NCBI GenBank assembly: GCA_016208165.1
Contig: JACQYL010000029.1
Location: 1 to 64,000 of the forward strand
Length of the DNA: 64,000 nucleotides
DNA from: Deltaproteobacteria bacterium
Lineage (GTDB): Bacteria > Desulfobacterota > Desulfarculia > JACQYL01
Direction of reading: 5' to 3'
Shown here: positions 63,536 to 64,000 of the stretch, in pieces
Layout of the letters: each line of letters opens with the position of its first letter
How positions within the stretch are numbered: position 1 is the first letter of the stretch
The notes under the pieces: model-generated
The model's input: the letters and a program-made list of their open reading frames with translations, nothing else
Told to the model about the DNA's origin: nothing
Databases searched by the model: none
Translations under genes and position numbers: made by a program

Positions 63536-64000
63536 TCAAAAACTTCCCAACCGATCCAGGATAATTTCCTCCGGAATCTTTCCCATGTACACCCGGCCTT
63601 CGACCACAAAACCGGGCGTGGCCGTGATACCCAGACGGTTTCCCAACGCCGCGCTTTCGAAGAGCAATTTCCGGATATCCGGATCCTCGAGCTGTGTTTT
63701 GAGTTGGTCGTAATCGGCGTCGACCATGGAAGCCAGCTCTTTCAAGGTCAATTCGCCGCCGTCCCACCGCCGCTCAAACAAGGCGTCGTGCATTTCCCAA
63801 AATTTCCCCTGCCTCAGGCCCGCCAGGGTCCAGAACGCCAGATCGCAGCTCCCCTCGTGCTGCGTCTCTTCCACTCTAGGATTGCAGTTCTTATCCAATG
63901 GGAACGGATAGTAGACGATCTTGATGGCCCCTTTGTGTCTGTAGAGCAGGTCTTTCAAGAGAAAATGGGCCTTGCGGCAATAGAAACACTGATAATCCGT
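63536..64000 (-). CDS. DsbA/thioredoxin-fold oxidoreductase, N-terminus outside the window
   Basis: 154 residues are visible; the gene continues past base 64000. The first visible residues TDYQCFYCRKAH contain the redox CxxC (CFYC). Then come a DsbA-like helical insertion (CDLAFWTLAGLRQGKFWEMHDALF) and the cis-Pro loop GITATPGFVVEGRVYMG near the end. Such proteins form or reduce disulfides, usually in the periplasm. The signal peptide, if any, lies outside. A short gap of 75 bases separates it from the tRNA on the same strand. Confidence 0.85.
   Translation of the reverse strand, partial: TDYQCFYCRKAHFLLKDLLYRHKGAIKIVYYPFPLDKNCNPRVEETQHEGSCDLAFWTLAGLRQGKFWEMHDALFERRWDGGELTLKELASMVDADYDQLKTQLEDPDIRKLLFESAALGNRLGITATPGFVVEGRVYMGKIPEEIILDRLGSF

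Noticed and set aside
1-64000. CRISPR array or prophage
   Set aside because: No regularly spaced direct repeats and no structural phage genes were seen anywhere in the window.

Overview
The window looks like a chromosome segment of a strictly anaerobic, Gram-negative Desulfobacterota (former Deltaproteobacteria) bacterium, probably a sulfate reducer or syntroph that degrades aromatic, alicyclic or fatty carboxylic acids. The grounds are a selenocysteine-type HdrA-MvhD fusion, an aldehyde:ferredoxin oxidoreductase (AOR) family tungstoenzyme, many low-potential polyferredoxins, three iron-sulfur Old Yellow Enzyme (OYE) type reductases, acyl-CoA dehydrogenases, CoA ligases and a CoA transferase, TRAP transport, and lipoprotein-based tripartite efflux. 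No taxonomic marker gene other than a tRNA is present, so the placement is inference.

Layout. 1-1917: 3' part of an IS21-family element (istA truncated by the window edge, istB complete). 2.4-8.2 kb (+): catabolic module 1 with an OYE/FAD reductase, a methylmalonyl-CoA-epimerase-like VOC protein, a small ferredoxin, a PaaK-type CoA ligase lacking an internal block, and an acyl-CoA carboxyltransferase. 8.4-12.1 kb: two convergent surface lipoproteins, one with a papain-like triad and one caspase-like. 12.4-18.2 kb (+): TetR, HlyD, ABC ATPase, FtsX-type permease and outer-membrane factor, a complete efflux system. 18.2-21.1 kb: a DUF1003-type membrane protein, a frameshifted monooxygenase-like pseudogene, an iron-sulfur protein with an HTH-like N-terminus, and MscL. 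22.0-31.4 kb: module 2, with a TRAP transporter (DctPQM), CoA ligase, short OYE and a pair of acyl-CoA dehydrogenases. 31.5-37.2 kb: cytidylate-kinase-like protein, then an operon of hybrid histidine kinase and a secreted caspase/PEGA/YEATS protein, and a small unknown gene.

37.4-52.4 kb (-): module 3, the most striking part. It is a colinear run of OYE/FAD reductase, AOR-family enzyme, HdrA-MvhD fusion with an in-frame UGA (Sec202) and a SECIS-like hairpin, HdrC, HdrB, two polyferredoxins, carboxyltransferase, CoA transferase, MBL hydrolase and a 4-hydroxybutyryl-CoA-dehydratase-like protein, closed by a strong bidirectional terminator at 37.3 kb. The parts resemble the Bam class II benzoyl-CoA reductase electron module, with BamE and BamF functions fused and the NADH-dehydrogenase-like subunits missing. 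52.6-56.1 kb: a GntR/FCD regulator flanked by matching GTATAC operator pairs, an orphan lipoyl-carrier GcvH-like protein, and a MatB-like ligase. 56.4-64 kb: MarR with an operator-overlapped, apparently leaderless promoter, WrbA, a second hybrid kinase, CBS and HPP proteins, a decayed gene, HicBA, tRNA-Asp and a partial DsbA-like protein.

How the genes fit together (inference): carboxylates enter by TRAP, are activated by CoA ligases or CoA transferase, are oxidised or reduced at the CoA-ester level by the acyl-CoA dehydrogenases and OYE enzymes, and are carboxylated or decarboxylated by biotin-type carboxyltransferases. Low-potential electrons are exchanged through ferredoxins and the AOR-HdrABC-MvhD assembly.
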